In this document: positions 36,301 to 53,070 of the stretch, piece after piece | Numbering within the stretch: position 1 is the stretch's first letter | How the letters are laid out: every line of letters begins with the position of its first letter | DNA from: Hydractinia symbiolongicarpus | Taxonomy: Eukaryota > Cnidaria > Hydrozoa > Anthoathecata > Hydractiniidae | Length of the DNA stretch: 64,000 bases | Assembly: GCF_029227915.1 (NCBI RefSeq) | Contig: NC_079885.1 | Coordinates: 20,843,001-20,907,000 of the forward strand | Direction: 5' to 3' | Position numbers and translations under genes: made by a program | The notes under the pieces: model-generated | What the model was told of the DNA's origin: nothing | Seen by the model: the letters and a program-made list of their open reading frames with translations, nothing else | Database searches by the model: none

Positions 36301-39300
36301 GCTAAATAACTTGGAAACGGGTGGAAATAACTGACGTCATCTCCTGCGTAGGTAACTAGGGACCACCTGGGACCAATTTGGGTAAGTTCCCCAAACCTTG
36401 GTCCCCGAATCCGTTTCGGAATGGACGGGTTGATGACGTCACCAAAAAACCTTCAAACCCTAATATCTCTGTAACCGTTTGTCAAAAATACGCGATCCTA
36501 TACATTTTCTTGATCAGCGTTTCAAGATCTATACGATGAAGGCAACAGGCATTCATATTTTTGAAAAAAAAAATTGTGTTCTGACATGTCTCTGCTGACG
36601 TCATCAAAATTTAAATGACGGTTGTTTTTCTCTGTTATCCTGCCTAAGTGGATTTTTCCACGGGCCTTATCGACTAGTCAATAATAATGAGATTTTTTTT
36701 TAGGAATCCGGCAAAAAATTGAAGGATTTAAACACGAAATTGCAATTTTGTAAGGATTATTTGGAACAGCAAGTAAGTTAAAAATAGTGCTGTATAGCTC
36801 ATATTTTGTTCTTGTTATAACTAACTACATTTTGCGCGAATTTTATAAGACATCTTCAAGGAAAAAAAAAATATATATTATAAAATATATTCTTTGTAAT
36901 ATAGTATGTTACAGACTTTAAAGAAAAAGAAAATTGATGCAAATATTGAATCAATTGCTTCGCATTAATTTTGATAGCTTTCGCGCCTTGAAGCTTTGAT
37001 CAGAAAGATCTTAAACATCAATAAAAATCATCCATTCACATACAATAATTTTTACTTTGACGCTAAATTTTATAAGTTATGCTGGAGTAGTAGAGATTGC
37101 TGAAGTTTCAGACGAGTGTTTTTTTGCTAGGTTGACGAATTGATCAAAGAACTTAAAGCATCAAAGGCATTGAATGAACAGGTGAGTTTATTAGTCTTAA
37201 TAATCGGCGCCAGGTAAATTTATTGTTTTTTTTTGCAAAGAAAAAGGGTTAAATCTATATAATAATACGCCAGTTCCGTGTGTCTGTAACAGGCAAAGTG
37301 GATATCGTCATTTTCCTTTGATGTTGCCGAAAAATGCATATCCAATATGTTAAATTTTCTGACGTTACGGCGCGACGTCAATAATATTACTTTAACGTCA
37401 ATATCCTATATTAAATTATTGAAGCCGTTACAGTGCACTTAAAACTTTGAGGCCAAATAACTTGGAAACGAGGTGGTGACGTCAATGATTTTTCACCGCG
37501 TGGGTAACTAGGGACCACCTGGGACCAATTTGGGTAAGTTTCCCAAACCTGGGTCCTTGAATCCGTTTCGGAATGGACGGGTTGATGGCGTCATCACAAA
37601 ACCTACAAACCCCAATATCTCTGCAACCGTTTGTCAAAAGTTCATGTTCCTATACATTTTCTTGATCAGCATTTCAAGATCTATATGATGAATGCAACGG
37701 GTGTACGAATTTGTGAAGAAATTTTTCTTTGGAACTTTTGGTAGGAACTTTGCTGACGTCAGCAAAATTTTTATACTCTATATCTCCTTAGGCTCTTTTC
37801 AAAAACATACGATACTATACATTATTTTGATCAGCGTTTTAACCTCTGCACATTACAGACAACAAATGATTAAATTTCACCAATTTTCTTTTTGTATATG
37901 CACTGTTGACGTCAGCAAAAAATCTAAAGCAACCTAATTTTCCATTGTTCTTCTGCGCCTTAGTGGATTTTTCCACGGGCCTTATTGACTAGTATATAAT
38001 AATAGTGCATCCATTTCAACCTCGTCCTCAGAACTTTTTTGATTCATCTGCTCTGCGCTTCTCGATAGATCTCGTCTCGCTGTCGAATATGCGAAAAGAG
38101 ACAACAGGTTCTGGGATTGTTGTTACCAGTAATTACATCTATTACTTTATTACAAAATTTTGACCGTCCTGAATCTGACTAAAATGATAAATTATCACCA
38201 AATGTCATCCCTTAAAGCTGTATGATTTAAAAGTTAAATTTCTTGCTTGAATTTAAATTCACAGAATAATAGATTTTCTTAAGATCTATAAATTGCAAAA
38301 TGGCGATTTTTCTTTAATTCTTGAAGGTATGATACCACTTCCTATTAAGATGCTCCCTTAAAAGTGGATCCTTAATTCTATTCAACACTCAAGTAATTTT
38401 GTTGTCTTCTAGATGCGACTTGAAATGTCAAATATGAATCGAGAAAAGCGCAATTCAGAAAAGCAATGTTTGCTCACACAAGAACAGTAAGTAACAAAAT
38501 TTTCATTTTGAGATTGTTCGCAAAAAATATGATGCCGTGCAAATCTGCTAAATCCCTGTCTAAAACAGTAATAGCATTTGAAATTCCTTTTTCTTTATAA
38601 TTAAGTCAAGTTTTTATCGCGCCATTGATGTAAAAAACCTGCAATCCCTGACAAATATTATTGCCGAAGGTTGAAAGAAATGACAAAATAACATTTTTTC
38701 CCATCCTCCTACAGTGTTGATCTTTTTGGGAAAGTACAAGTACAACATTGATTGCAGGGGGACAAAAAATTTAATACTCTGTCAGGGGATCTACCTATAT
38801 ATAATTGACAATACACATTCTACACAGTCTTGGTTTTAATGTATTTCAAGCTTACATACATTTTGCAATTGAGCGGTTACCAAAGCATTATGAGTGTACA
38901 AAATTATTGATAGGGAAAATTCGTTGTTTTTTTTAAAGTCCTCTTTCAATGTAACTGTGAAACGTTTTTGTGCATTTGACGTCACTTTAAATTTTAGTGA
39001 CGTCATTGAAATTACTCTTTCTGTGCAAAGCCTATTTTAATTTTATAAGTCTGGTAAGAATCAATATTCGTTTGGTGGCGAGGTCTTAAAATTACTTTAG
39101 ACTTTTTTTTAAACCACTTTATCATAATTTTAGGTACAGCCATGTACGGAGTGAATTGGAAGTAGTTAAAGAAAATTTAAGTAACACGCAAAAGCATTTA
39201 CAGGTAAAAATCAAAATGTACTTTTATAACAAATTTTCAATCACACTGTCATTACATGAAAGACATTCTAAAACATAGAACAACCCTTAAACTAGACAGT

Positions 39301-42300
39301 TTAGTCTATCCCTGTTACTATATTAGTGAAAGATCTATACTTTAGCTTTTCAACGAGGGGTCAATTATCAACTTTGTTTTCCAGGGTTCTAGCCATTTTT
39401 TGACATTATTACCCGCCAAGCAATCGCCAGTGGCTTTGACATCAAGAAACAAACCCTTAATTTCAAACATTTCTCTTTCCGAAAGTTATTAAGATTTAAA
39501 TTTGTGTGATTGGATTAAAAGATAAGTCAAATTTTTTACGCATTTCTGTACAAACACTGGAAATACTTTTGCCCAAAAAAACAGGAATATAGGCAAAATT
39601 AAGCAGTATATGTTATAAACATGTTATAAATATAATATTCTTTTTTATATATATATTTTAAAAGATTTGTTGTGCATACCTGGCCAAACACTCATATGTT
39701 TAGGATTATGAATCTGGAAATCTCAGAAGTGCCAGTGCAATGTCAGAGATTTCGAAAGAAAAAGAAGCACACGAAACTACGAAACAAACTCTAGAAAAAC
39801 AGGTGAGATCTTGGGTAGCAGCTGATGTGTGATCGCGATATTTTACGAGGAGTATGAGGAATTTCGCAGAAAAACTTTCGCGAATGTTAAAAATCATTTT
39901 ATTTGCAACGGAAATCCTTTCGCGATTGGCAACAATTTTTTTCTTTTCTTCTTCTTTTTTATTATTATTAGTAATCAAAAGTCTGCATCTATTATTGTTT
40001 TAAGGAATCGGGATATTCGAGTAATGTTTGTAGAACCAAAGAAGAATAAGAAAAATCAATCAGTGAATTTAAGATTTCTCTTTGTGATGAAAACGCTTTT
40101 GCGTCATGAAAAAATATCTATAACTCTGCGTGAAAAAACTTTCGCATTTTGCTGTTTTATAGTTTTTTTTTATAGAATTTTGCGAAAACTACTAAAAAAA
40201 CGAAAATCGCGAAAATCTCAGAAAATTTAGAACAAAAACGCAGTAACTAAATTGAAGCATATATATTTCATGGACATATTTTAGATTCGCGAATTAGAAA
40301 GCCATGCGAAATTGCAGGATGAAGAGTTGAAGAACGCGTTGCTTCTTGGCAGAAAAATGAAAACAGGTATGAGACCATAGACAAAAAATCTGTTGGACAT
40401 TTGTTTCGTAAAATAAAATGTTATATAAATATAAACGAATAAAGATTTTTATTGCATTTTTTTGTCATTATAGATTTGGTGCAGCTGCAGTCGAAAATTG
40501 TAAGTAAATTTGAAGTTTTTCTTCCATTTGTCAGTAAATTTGCATTTCTTCGTTAATTTATCTTTCTTTGCCGAGAGGATAAGAAAAACTCCCAGGTTTG
40601 TGCAAAAAATAACACTTCAGAACTAGGAATCATTTTAAATTTTTCTACTAAAAAGACATTTAAAGTCACTGATTGATTGATTTTTTCTTTAATTTTCAAC
40701 CTCAGCAAACATTCTCACCCCAGAGCTCTTTTAGATAAACCGCTCTGGGGGCGGATTACCTACGCCAACTGCTTTCAAGAAACCTCGTCCCCAGATAACT
40801 AAACTCGTCGTACAAAATGATTGTTTTTCATTTAGGAATATTACCAAGAACATTTTATAGAAAAGCAAGAACTTCAAAAAATTAAAAGTGATCTTGAAAT
40901 CAAGGTTGGTAACTTTCTATCTTTATAAAAACAAATTCTAGGTCAATTAAAAACTCAAAATTTTTGGCTGCCGGTAAAATCAATATCTATCTGTTCAAAA
41001 TGGTTGCACGCAGCTTTGGACATTCCGTACAGTAATGCATTAGTACACGGTAAAAGACGAACAAAGATGCACAGAATAGCAATGTGGGAGATATGTACTA
41101 CCGCAAGCGAATTCCTATGAATTTCTCCCACATGCTAACGACTGACTGTGTTCTGTATGTTCAAAGTGATTGCGTCGTAACTTTATCTTACGTATCCTAT
41201 TTCATCACCTCATGCTAACAGTCGAAAAGTGTGCATGAGGGAAATAAGTACGACAGGCGAATTATGATTACGTTTCTAAATAATATTAGCCATATAAGAA
41301 AAACCTTAATTGCCGAACAATTTACAAAAAAAAAAAAAAAAACGAAAAAAAAAACTTAGACAACGAATTTCGGACGATTCACATTTCGAACAAAAAAAGG
41401 TCCAAAATTTGTCTTGCCAATCTCTTCATTGTAGTTTTTTTTTTTCTAAAGTGTTGCCGGGTCGTTCTTGTGGTCCTGCTTTAAGGCATCTGTATGCTGC
41501 ATTTGTAATGTCTGTTTTGGTTTAGTATAAATTGGATTTGAACACTCAACTTCAAAAAGTCAGTGCGATGTTTGAACAAGAGGTAAGTAAAGATATTAAC
41601 ACGATTCAACCTCGTTCCCAGGGCTTTTTGTCTCTCATCGGCGCTGCGCTAATATGCGAAAAGAGACAACTTGTCCTGGGATCGAGGTTTAACACGATTA
41701 TTCAGGCACAGTGGACTGCCTTTATCTCGATCACCCTCTATTTTAAAGAAATATTTTTGTTCTTTGCCGAATTTTCCTCTTTATCTCCGTGACTTATTAA
41801 GTAAAGGGAAGTTTTAACGTCTTCGAGGATTTCATTGTAATGGATAGCTTTTCTTCCCCTTCGATTGTAACTAAGTTACATTACCAACTAGACATACGTG
41901 TAGCATTGCTTCAACTTGCTTGCCTGCCATACAAGCCAATGGGCTGACAACACTACATATAAAGTGTGCCGAATGAAGACTCGAACCTAAATACTTTTGA
42001 TTACAAGTTGACAACGCTACCACTACACCCTCCACCATCTTTTTTTTCGAGAGTGACATTAACACCACATTGTTGTGAAAAAAAGGATGGGTAATTAGAT
42101 ATTATTTGTTTTCGTCATCAGGGTTCTCCTCTCTTCTTCATTGTTTTTAATTAATATCTGAGCAGATCAAATGTTTTTTATCAGCATCTAACCATTTTAA
42201 AACAGGCTCGGGTATAATTAATCCTCGGGCTTCGCAACAGCTTGCCAAATAACTCGAAATTTGTATTGTTATTCGTCAACAATCTTTCGTCTTTGAACCC

Positions 42301-42996
42301 GATTTTTGGCCACCTACTACCTCTGACATCCTCTTTTTAGAAGGAGAATTGCTCAGAGCTTCTCTGAAATAATTTAAAAACACAGCAGAGAGTTGCGCTT
42401 CATCATTCTTATTTTTTGGTAAATCTGAACCCTGAACATGCTAATAATTATATGCATGCCTAGTGTATCAAGAAATTTGAAAGGGGACATTCCAATTTTA
42501 ACTTAGCAAGAGGGTATAACTTTATTTACTTCAATAAATTGAATCATCTTTTAGCTACCAAAAAGAAGAAATAAAAATATTGAATCCACTTTTTAAGCTA
42601 TTTAATATTTCGGATAAATGTCGTAAAAAATGACAGTGTTGACCGTAATGTCAGGTTTTTAATGTTGATGGTAGCTAAACGAAACAAGCCAACAAACAGT
42701 AAATAATCTTGCTAATAATAGTGTGTTACACATTTTTTTTTATAAAAGTTGCTTTTCGGGTTTTAAGGGGGTGAATTATATCCGTCACGAAAATCTGATG
42801 ATTTGACATAGAATGAACCAATGGGATTGCTATAATGATAAAGTTTGAATGTTCAAGTATCAAAAAGAAATTCATTTTTTATCTTTAGCAAAACGAACTG
42901 ATCACAACAATGAGGACATCACGTGCCTATCGTCAAGACAACGAACTCGAGCCAAGCAACTCGCCATTGCGTGCAACGTATAGAACATACAACTAA
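30333..42996 (+). CDS. Coiled-coil protein of about 483 residues, 22 exons, family not recognised
   Basis: Coding exons: 30333-30383, 31570-31661, 31916-31985, 32076-32153, 33235-33316, 33590-33618, 33914-33998, 34573-34601, about 34673-34721, 34848-34929, 35556-35584, 35950-36021, 36704-36772, 37131-37181, 38413-38486, 39134-39203, 39704-39802, 40285-40366, 40474-40499, 40836-40904, 41526-41582, 42889-42996. Phases join throughout. The protein starts MATSSDPFEGIDMSGFR, then is almost entirely Glu/Lys/Gln/Leu-rich heptad-like helix (for example LEKELTQLKKQMDSK and LESHAKLQDEELK), and ends RATYRTYN with a short non-helical tail. There is no signal peptide, membrane segment or catalytic motif. 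A structural or centrosome/vesicle scaffold role is typical of such proteins, but nothing specific is visible. Several exons are very small (26-29 bases). All introns are GT-AG except the one after exon 9, which looks GC-AG. The acceptor of exon 5 is ambiguous by a few bases. Confidence 0.85.
34722..34847 (+). other. Probable GC-AG intron in the coiled-coil gene
   Basis: Exon 9 ends in CTCGAG and is followed by GCAAGA, matching the AG|GCAAGT donor consensus of GC-AG introns. No in-phase GT donor exists before the frame closes. The next exon opens in phase at 34848 after TTTTTAG. Confidence 0.65.
36109..36677 (+). mobile_element. Non-autonomous Helitron, copy 1
   Basis: The left end is TCTCTATAATAATACGCCAG. 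The right end has the hairpin GTGGATTTTTCCAC followed by a 3' CTAG, with T as the next base. The body is colinear with 37254-37992 (shared phrases include TAACTAGGGACCACCTGGGA and TCCGTTTCGGAATGGACGGG). 5' TC, a 3' CTAG with a preceding hairpin and no target duplication are Helitron hallmarks. It ends only 26 bases before coiled-coil exon 13. Confidence 0.8.
37254..37992 (+). mobile_element. Non-autonomous Helitron, copy 2
   Basis: Begins A|TCTATATAATAATACGCC and ends GACTAG|T after the same GTGGA...TCCAC hairpin as copy 1. It is about 170 bp longer than copy 1 because of extra sequence at about 37750-37930. It has no Rep/helicase coding capacity. It is inserted in the intron after coiled-coil exon 14. 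Confidence 0.8.
38020..38115. mobile_element. Hairpin MITE family member, diverged
   Basis: Begins CAACCTCGTCCTCAGAACTT and ends AAAGAGACAACAGGTTCTGGG. It matches the element at 41607-41688 in both arms and in the ATATGCGAAAAGAGACAAC core. Confidence 0.6.
39836..40215. repeat. CGCGAA-rich dispersed repeat
   Basis: Repeated TTTCGCG and CGCGAAA motifs; a similar stretch is at about 34990-35350 and a shorter one at about 16590-16705. The long open frame at 39829-40230 is a translation of this repeat and not a gene. Confidence 0.45.
41596..41699. mobile_element. 82-bp hairpin MITE with 11-bp target duplication
   Basis: The element at 41607-41688 opens CAACCTCGTTCCCAGGGCTT and closes with the imperfect reverse complement (TTGTCCTGGGATCGAGGT). 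Both flanks carry TTAACACGATT (41596-41606, 41689-41699). It lies in the last intron of the coiled-coil gene. Confidence 0.88.
41875..42038 (-). mobile_element. tRNA-derived SINE, different head
   Basis: Read on the minus strand, it has an A-box TGTAGTGGTAG (42027-42017) and a B-box GGTTCGAGTCT (41987-41977), but no acceptor-stem pairing, so it is not a working tRNA. The body continues to about 41875. It lies in the last intron of the coiled-coil gene. Confidence 0.65.
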
Positions 42997-43417
42997 TCAA
43001 ATAACACGAACTTTGCCATCATGTGTTCTTATTTTCTTTTTAAATAAATTTACAAAGAAATAATTCGAGAAAAACAACGATACCTCAAATCAATCTTGTT
43101 GTTATGGTTACAAAAAAAATAGTTGCGTAATGCTACATTTTATGCGGGGTTGTTCTACACGTACAAAAGTTCAGGTAAGGCAGGAGTTAAAAAGAAAAAT
43201 GGTTATTAAAAACAATAAAAAGTGGCAGAATAGCGAATGAAATTAAAGTATTCTTGTTCCGATTCGTTTGGAAGTGAAAATCCTGCTCAAGTGAGTCAGC
43301 CGCTTTGATGTGTTGAAGTGGTCCCTTTAAATTCTTTCACACAGAAAAAAATATTTGGGCGTAAATTGGCCACCTTATCTTTAAAGAAATCACCAACGTA
43401 CATAACAGCAGCCGAGA

Positions 43418-49145
<5,728 letters not shown>

Positions 49146-50254
49146 TTTGAATGTTTTCGATGGTAAATAAAAATCGCTCTTCTTCACTGTGTTTAAAAAA
49201 AAGTGTTCTGTGCAGGGCTTTTTCATAGACATTCTGCGGTGAAGAACAGCGCAAATCACGTTGCTTATGCTGTTCCGTACAAAGTCTTAGTTTATACAAA
49301 GTCGGGTAGAAACAATTGTCTGATTTTAGATGCCTGACTTTGAAAGTTTTTGTCCTACATGATGCATGTGTGGAAATTACAATGCTTATTAAAAATAATA
49401 GGGAATTTCTTAAGTATTTTATCGGGAAGAAATAAAAAAATTATTACGATGAAATAAAGAGAAACTTTTTACCATAAGTATAAGCAAACAACAGCAAACC
49501 ACCACTTGGTCAGCTTTGTGGAAATAAACAAAAGTAGTCAAACAGGGCGTTTTTATAACAATCAGGAAAATATACGTCGAAAGATAATTTTAAGAAAAAC
49601 AACCTTGCCTTTACAAATAGCCTAAGCCTACAATTAAAGGCACCGAAAAATCCTGGTTATCCAAAATCTGTTTCTATTTTGGGTAGTTTTGACCCCCCTT
49701 CCCCCAAAGTCTGTAAAAAATCGTCAATATTACAATGCCCTTCTTTGGGTGGGTTTTTATTTCTATTCAAAGTCAATCACAAATCGTCAATAATAAGACT
49801 TTGAGTGGTTTTTATTCCTGCCTAAAATCGGTTAAAAAATCGTCAATAATAAAATACCCTACTTTGTGTGGTTTATATTTCAATCAAGGTCGCGCCAAAA
49901 GATTAGTCCTACTTTGGAGGTATTTATGTATGCTCATTTTTTTGGGCATGCTTTTGCTAAAATAATTGTGTATTAAAAGTTTAAATTTCGGTTAAATATA
50001 TCTTCCTAAGAGCTATTTCTTTATTAAATTAGGTTCATGCCTCTTTCGTTAAGAATAGTAAGGCTTATAGGAGTTTAATAAAGTTTTTTAAGACCCAAGA
50101 ATTTAGTATTTAGTGATAAAAGAATGTGTTTCACTTTACATAGTTTTGCCCTATTTCGATCATGATTAAAAAAATAGCCGACTTCGGGTAGCCGCCCTAC
50201 CTTGGGTCAAAGAATGCACAAACGAGGCAAGATATAAAATACATAAAAGTAAAC
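49146..50254. other. Divergent intergenic region between PDCD6 and GPX
   Basis: Must hold both promoters; no core motif is called. It includes a degenerate tandem repeat of about 63 bp at 49680-49925 in which AAATCGTCAATAATAA and TTTGNGTGGTTT recur three times. Confidence 0.5.
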
Positions 50255-51239
50255 ATGCTTGTCAGACAACTCATGCTCTTTGTGGAGCAAACAGGATCAA
50301 TAGGTTTTAGGAGGAGTTTTATGAATAGCTCCGCCCGAATGGCTTCTTTTTACGATTTTTCACTCAAAACACTGAAGGGTGAAACTAAGTCTATGTCAGA
50401 TTACAAGGGAAAAGTTGTTCTTATTGAAAATACAGCAACTTTATGAGGAACAACCACCAGGGATTACTTACAGGTTAATTTCAAGACTTATGTTTTTGTT
50501 AAATTTATTGTTAATGTTGACATATTGGATTGTTTGATCACTGAGATTGTTTTTAACGTATAAATACATGATTTTAGATGAACGAATTGATGGAGAAATA
50601 CTCCTCAAAAGGTTTGTCAATCCTTGGTTTCTCTAGCAATCAATTTGGACACCAAGAAAACTGTTCCACTGAAGAAGTTCTTGATCAACTGAAACACATT
50701 CGTCCAGGAAATGGTTTTGTTCCAAAAATTGAAATGATGGGAAAAATAGATGTAAGCATATTTTAATACAATTGTATATACTAATTTTATTTATGTGTGA
50801 CTTCATCATCATCATCATCATCATCATCATTCATGATGATGATGATGATGTGACTAATGATGATGATGATGATGATGTGACTTATGGGCCTTATTGCCTA
50901 ATCTCTTGAAAGCTATTGGGATAGTTATGTGACTTGGTTGGCTGTGGTGATCGCTATTTATGCTATATATATATAATATAAATTACTTTTTTGCAGGTCA
51001 ATGGAAATAATGCTGATCCGTTATTTAAATTTTTGAAAGAAAAATTACCGGTACCCTCTGACGATACAGTTAGTTTTCTTGACAATCCCGACTTCATTAT
51101 TTGGAGACCTGTCCAACGAAGTGATATTGCATGGAACTTTGAGAAATTTCTTATTGACCGAAGTGGTGTCCCAGTAAAAAGATTTAGCAAAAAATACTTG
51201 ACTAAGGATATTGCTGAAGATATAGAAAAATTGCTGTAA
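50255..51239 (+). CDS. GPX: Selenocysteine glutathione peroxidase, 3 exons
   Basis: Reduces H2O2 and organic hydroperoxides with glutathione. Exons 50255-50473, 50578-50751 and 50997-51239 join in phase to 211 residues if the in-frame TGA at 50444-50446 is read as selenocysteine (residue 64). The context is IENTATL-U-GTTTRDYLQ, matching IENVASL-U-GTT of GPX1-type enzymes. The remaining catalytic tetrad members are visible: Gln in FSSNQFGHQEN, and Trp and Asn in DIAWNF. Other landmarks are RPGNGF and PSDDTVSFLDNPDFIIW. The tetramer-type loop is present, so this is GPX1/2/3-like and not GPX4-like. The usual FPCNQFGHQ motif is FSSNQFGHQ here. The first ATG gives a basic, Ser/Phe-rich extension that could be a mitochondrial presequence. 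The in-frame ATG at 50339 (MASFYDF) would give the cytosolic form. A SECIS at 51544-51615 supports recoding. Confidence 0.95.
50444..50446 (+). other. UGA selenocysteine codon of GPX
   Basis: In-frame TGA exactly at the peroxidatic residue of GPX, followed by the conserved GTT. Coding continues in the same frame to a GTTAAT donor at 50474. Confidence 0.95.
50801..50876. repeat. (CAT)n followed by (ATG)n, palindromic microsatellite
   Basis: Nine or so CAT units turn into ATG units after a short TCATGA centre, in GPX intron 2. The two halves are complementary, so the single strand can fold into a long hairpin. Confidence 0.9.
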
Positions 51240-51543
51240 AATTATCGAAGTCTGAAGATGTTTAATTCACCTGATTTAACCATTTTTGCTTTTTAAATAA
51301 GGTTTCTAAAGTTTGGTAAAAGGTTTTACAAACTGCCAAAATAGTGACTATTTTTCAAAGTTTATATTTAACTAGTATTTACCTAATATATAAAATATTT
51401 TTTTATATTTTGATTGTCTAAACAGGGTTTCTTAAATACAATTTCTTTTAGTTCTCAACTTGAGCCAAAAAAGTTACCCCGTTGTTCGGTTTCGTTAAAA
51501 TTCTAGGTATATATTTATAAATTGTATAAACTTAAACAATTTT

Positions 51544-51615
51544 CCAATATTTATGATTTTATGTTAGTAACCGTTTGTACAACAGACTATCATGAATGAT
51601 GCAAAAATATATTGT
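51544..51615 (+). promoter_or_regulatory. SECIS element in the GPX 3' UTR
   Basis: The core quartet is ATGA at 51553-51556 opposite TGAT at 51597-51600. The 12-base strand 51557-51568 pairs with 51586-51596 (about ten pairs, one bulge, one U-U). The conserved unpaired AA is at 51569-51570. The apical part GTTTGTACAAC can form a mini-stem, as in type 2 SECIS. A lower helix pairs CAATAT (51545-51550) with ATATTG (51609-51614). It lies about 315 bases after the stop codon. Confidence 0.85.
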
Positions 51616-52112
51616 AAAACTAATTTTTAGTCTTTTATTGGATTTTCCAACAACCCAGAATTTTCTTGCGTATGTAGCCTAAGAAGAATCATTGCGTCAC
51701 TTTTCGTTTCCTGCACATCTCCGTGTGGGGGATCAATTCTTAGTTTTTGATGACCAAGCATGTTTCTATCGTAATTCTGACGCACGAAGTTAATTACGAT
51801 TTCATATTAAAATGATTATTTTCCAATTAAGTTTTGCAATTATCCGCAGTTGATGAGGTCTGTATTTAAATGGATAGGTTATAAAGGTAAAGTTCATGTA
51901 GGTTATAATTACGTTGATTGAGACAAAGAAAATTATTACTGACTCGATAAACCAGAATTAATAGATATTAACCTTGTAACTAACTTATTATACGTTATAC
52001 TTAGCAAACACAACTTTTACTTTCGAAGATTGTAAAAATAGTGAAGGAGGAAAAACTTCAGAGTGGTTCCATTGTAAAATGGATTATCTTTTTAGTGTAT
52101 GTTGATATGGAG

Positions 52113-53070
52113 CTATAGTGTATCACTTTCTAATCCCGTCGCACTTTGTAATCCTATCGTATTTTTTAATTCAATTTTGTTACACTTTGTATTCCTATCG
52201 CACTTTGTAATCCCAAACCTATCTCAATTTATAATCCTTTCATGACGCACGTTGTAATCCCTCGACATTTCGCACTTCGTAATTCCACCTTGTTACACTT
52301 TATACTAATTCTTGAAATTATTTTTAAAATTTACTCACAATATTGATAAAATATTCTTCAGGATAAAGAAAAAAAATGGTATATATTCCATTCATTTGAT
52401 TTTCAATTAAATTGGATATTTTCAATTTAATTTGAAATACTCAAAACGAGCACGTGGATCTTTGATTTTTGTTTTAAATATTTGTATCATATTACGATAA
52501 TAGATTTCACGAGCAAGATTATTTTTTTCTTCAATTTTTTTTGTAATATTGTATATTGTAACTCTGCCTTTAGGGTTATTAACAAGAAACTTCTATAGAG
52601 ACTTTTTAAACAAAGGTGTGTAACGTATATTAATGAAAAAAAATGGAAAAGAAAGAACAGTAACCAAAATTAATATCAAATGAGTAAAAGTTAAGTTTTT
52701 AAAGTCGATAAATAATAAATGTAGATTCATAGCACGAAAAATACATGCAGATCAACAGAATGGAAATTTCTCCTTCATTTGCACGAAATATTCTGTGTTT
52801 GTACGTTTCATTAGCTTAGAAAAAATTGGAGAAAAAGTATTTAAATTCGTGTATAAGAAACCAAAAGTGTGTAAATCAATCGAGAAAAATCTCATACTCA
52901 TTAATTCTCGTCCCAAGAGCTCTTTGAGATTAAAACCTTGAAAGTAGTTTTAGTAGTCTCCTTCCGAGTTTACCTCAAAGAGCTCTGGGGTCGAGAATGA
53001 TACTCATTATTTTTAAGGATTACAAGTTGCGATAGGTTTGGCGATGGGATTACAAAGTGATACACTACAG
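52113..53070. mobile_element. Non-autonomous DNA transposon with inverted ends and subterminal repeats
   Basis: The left end CTATAGTGTATCACTTTCTA mirrors the right end (53070 back: CTGTAGTGTATCACTTTGTA); about 25 bases match with two differences. Inside the left end, CGCACTTTGTAATCC-like units are repeated at 52137-52310. One such unit lies inverted at 53017-53065. There is no transposase. The family is not identified; long ends with subterminal repeats resemble Mutator-like or hAT-like MITEs. Confidence 0.75.
52899..53012. mobile_element. Hairpin MITE nested in the 52113-53070 transposon
   Basis: TTCTCGTCCCAAGAGCTCTT ... AGCTCTGGGGTCGAGAAT, flanked by ATACTCATTA on both sides (10-bp target duplication). 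The arms match the copy at 25409-25468. It is younger than the element it interrupts. Confidence 0.8.

Noticed and set aside
39829-40230. 133-codon frame, + strand
   Set aside because: Lies in an intron of the coiled-coil gene and reads a CGCGAA-rich repeat also seen near 35.2 kb.
41875-42038. Functional tRNA gene on the minus strand
   Set aside because: A and B boxes are good but the acceptor stem does not pair and extra sequence follows, so it is called a SINE.
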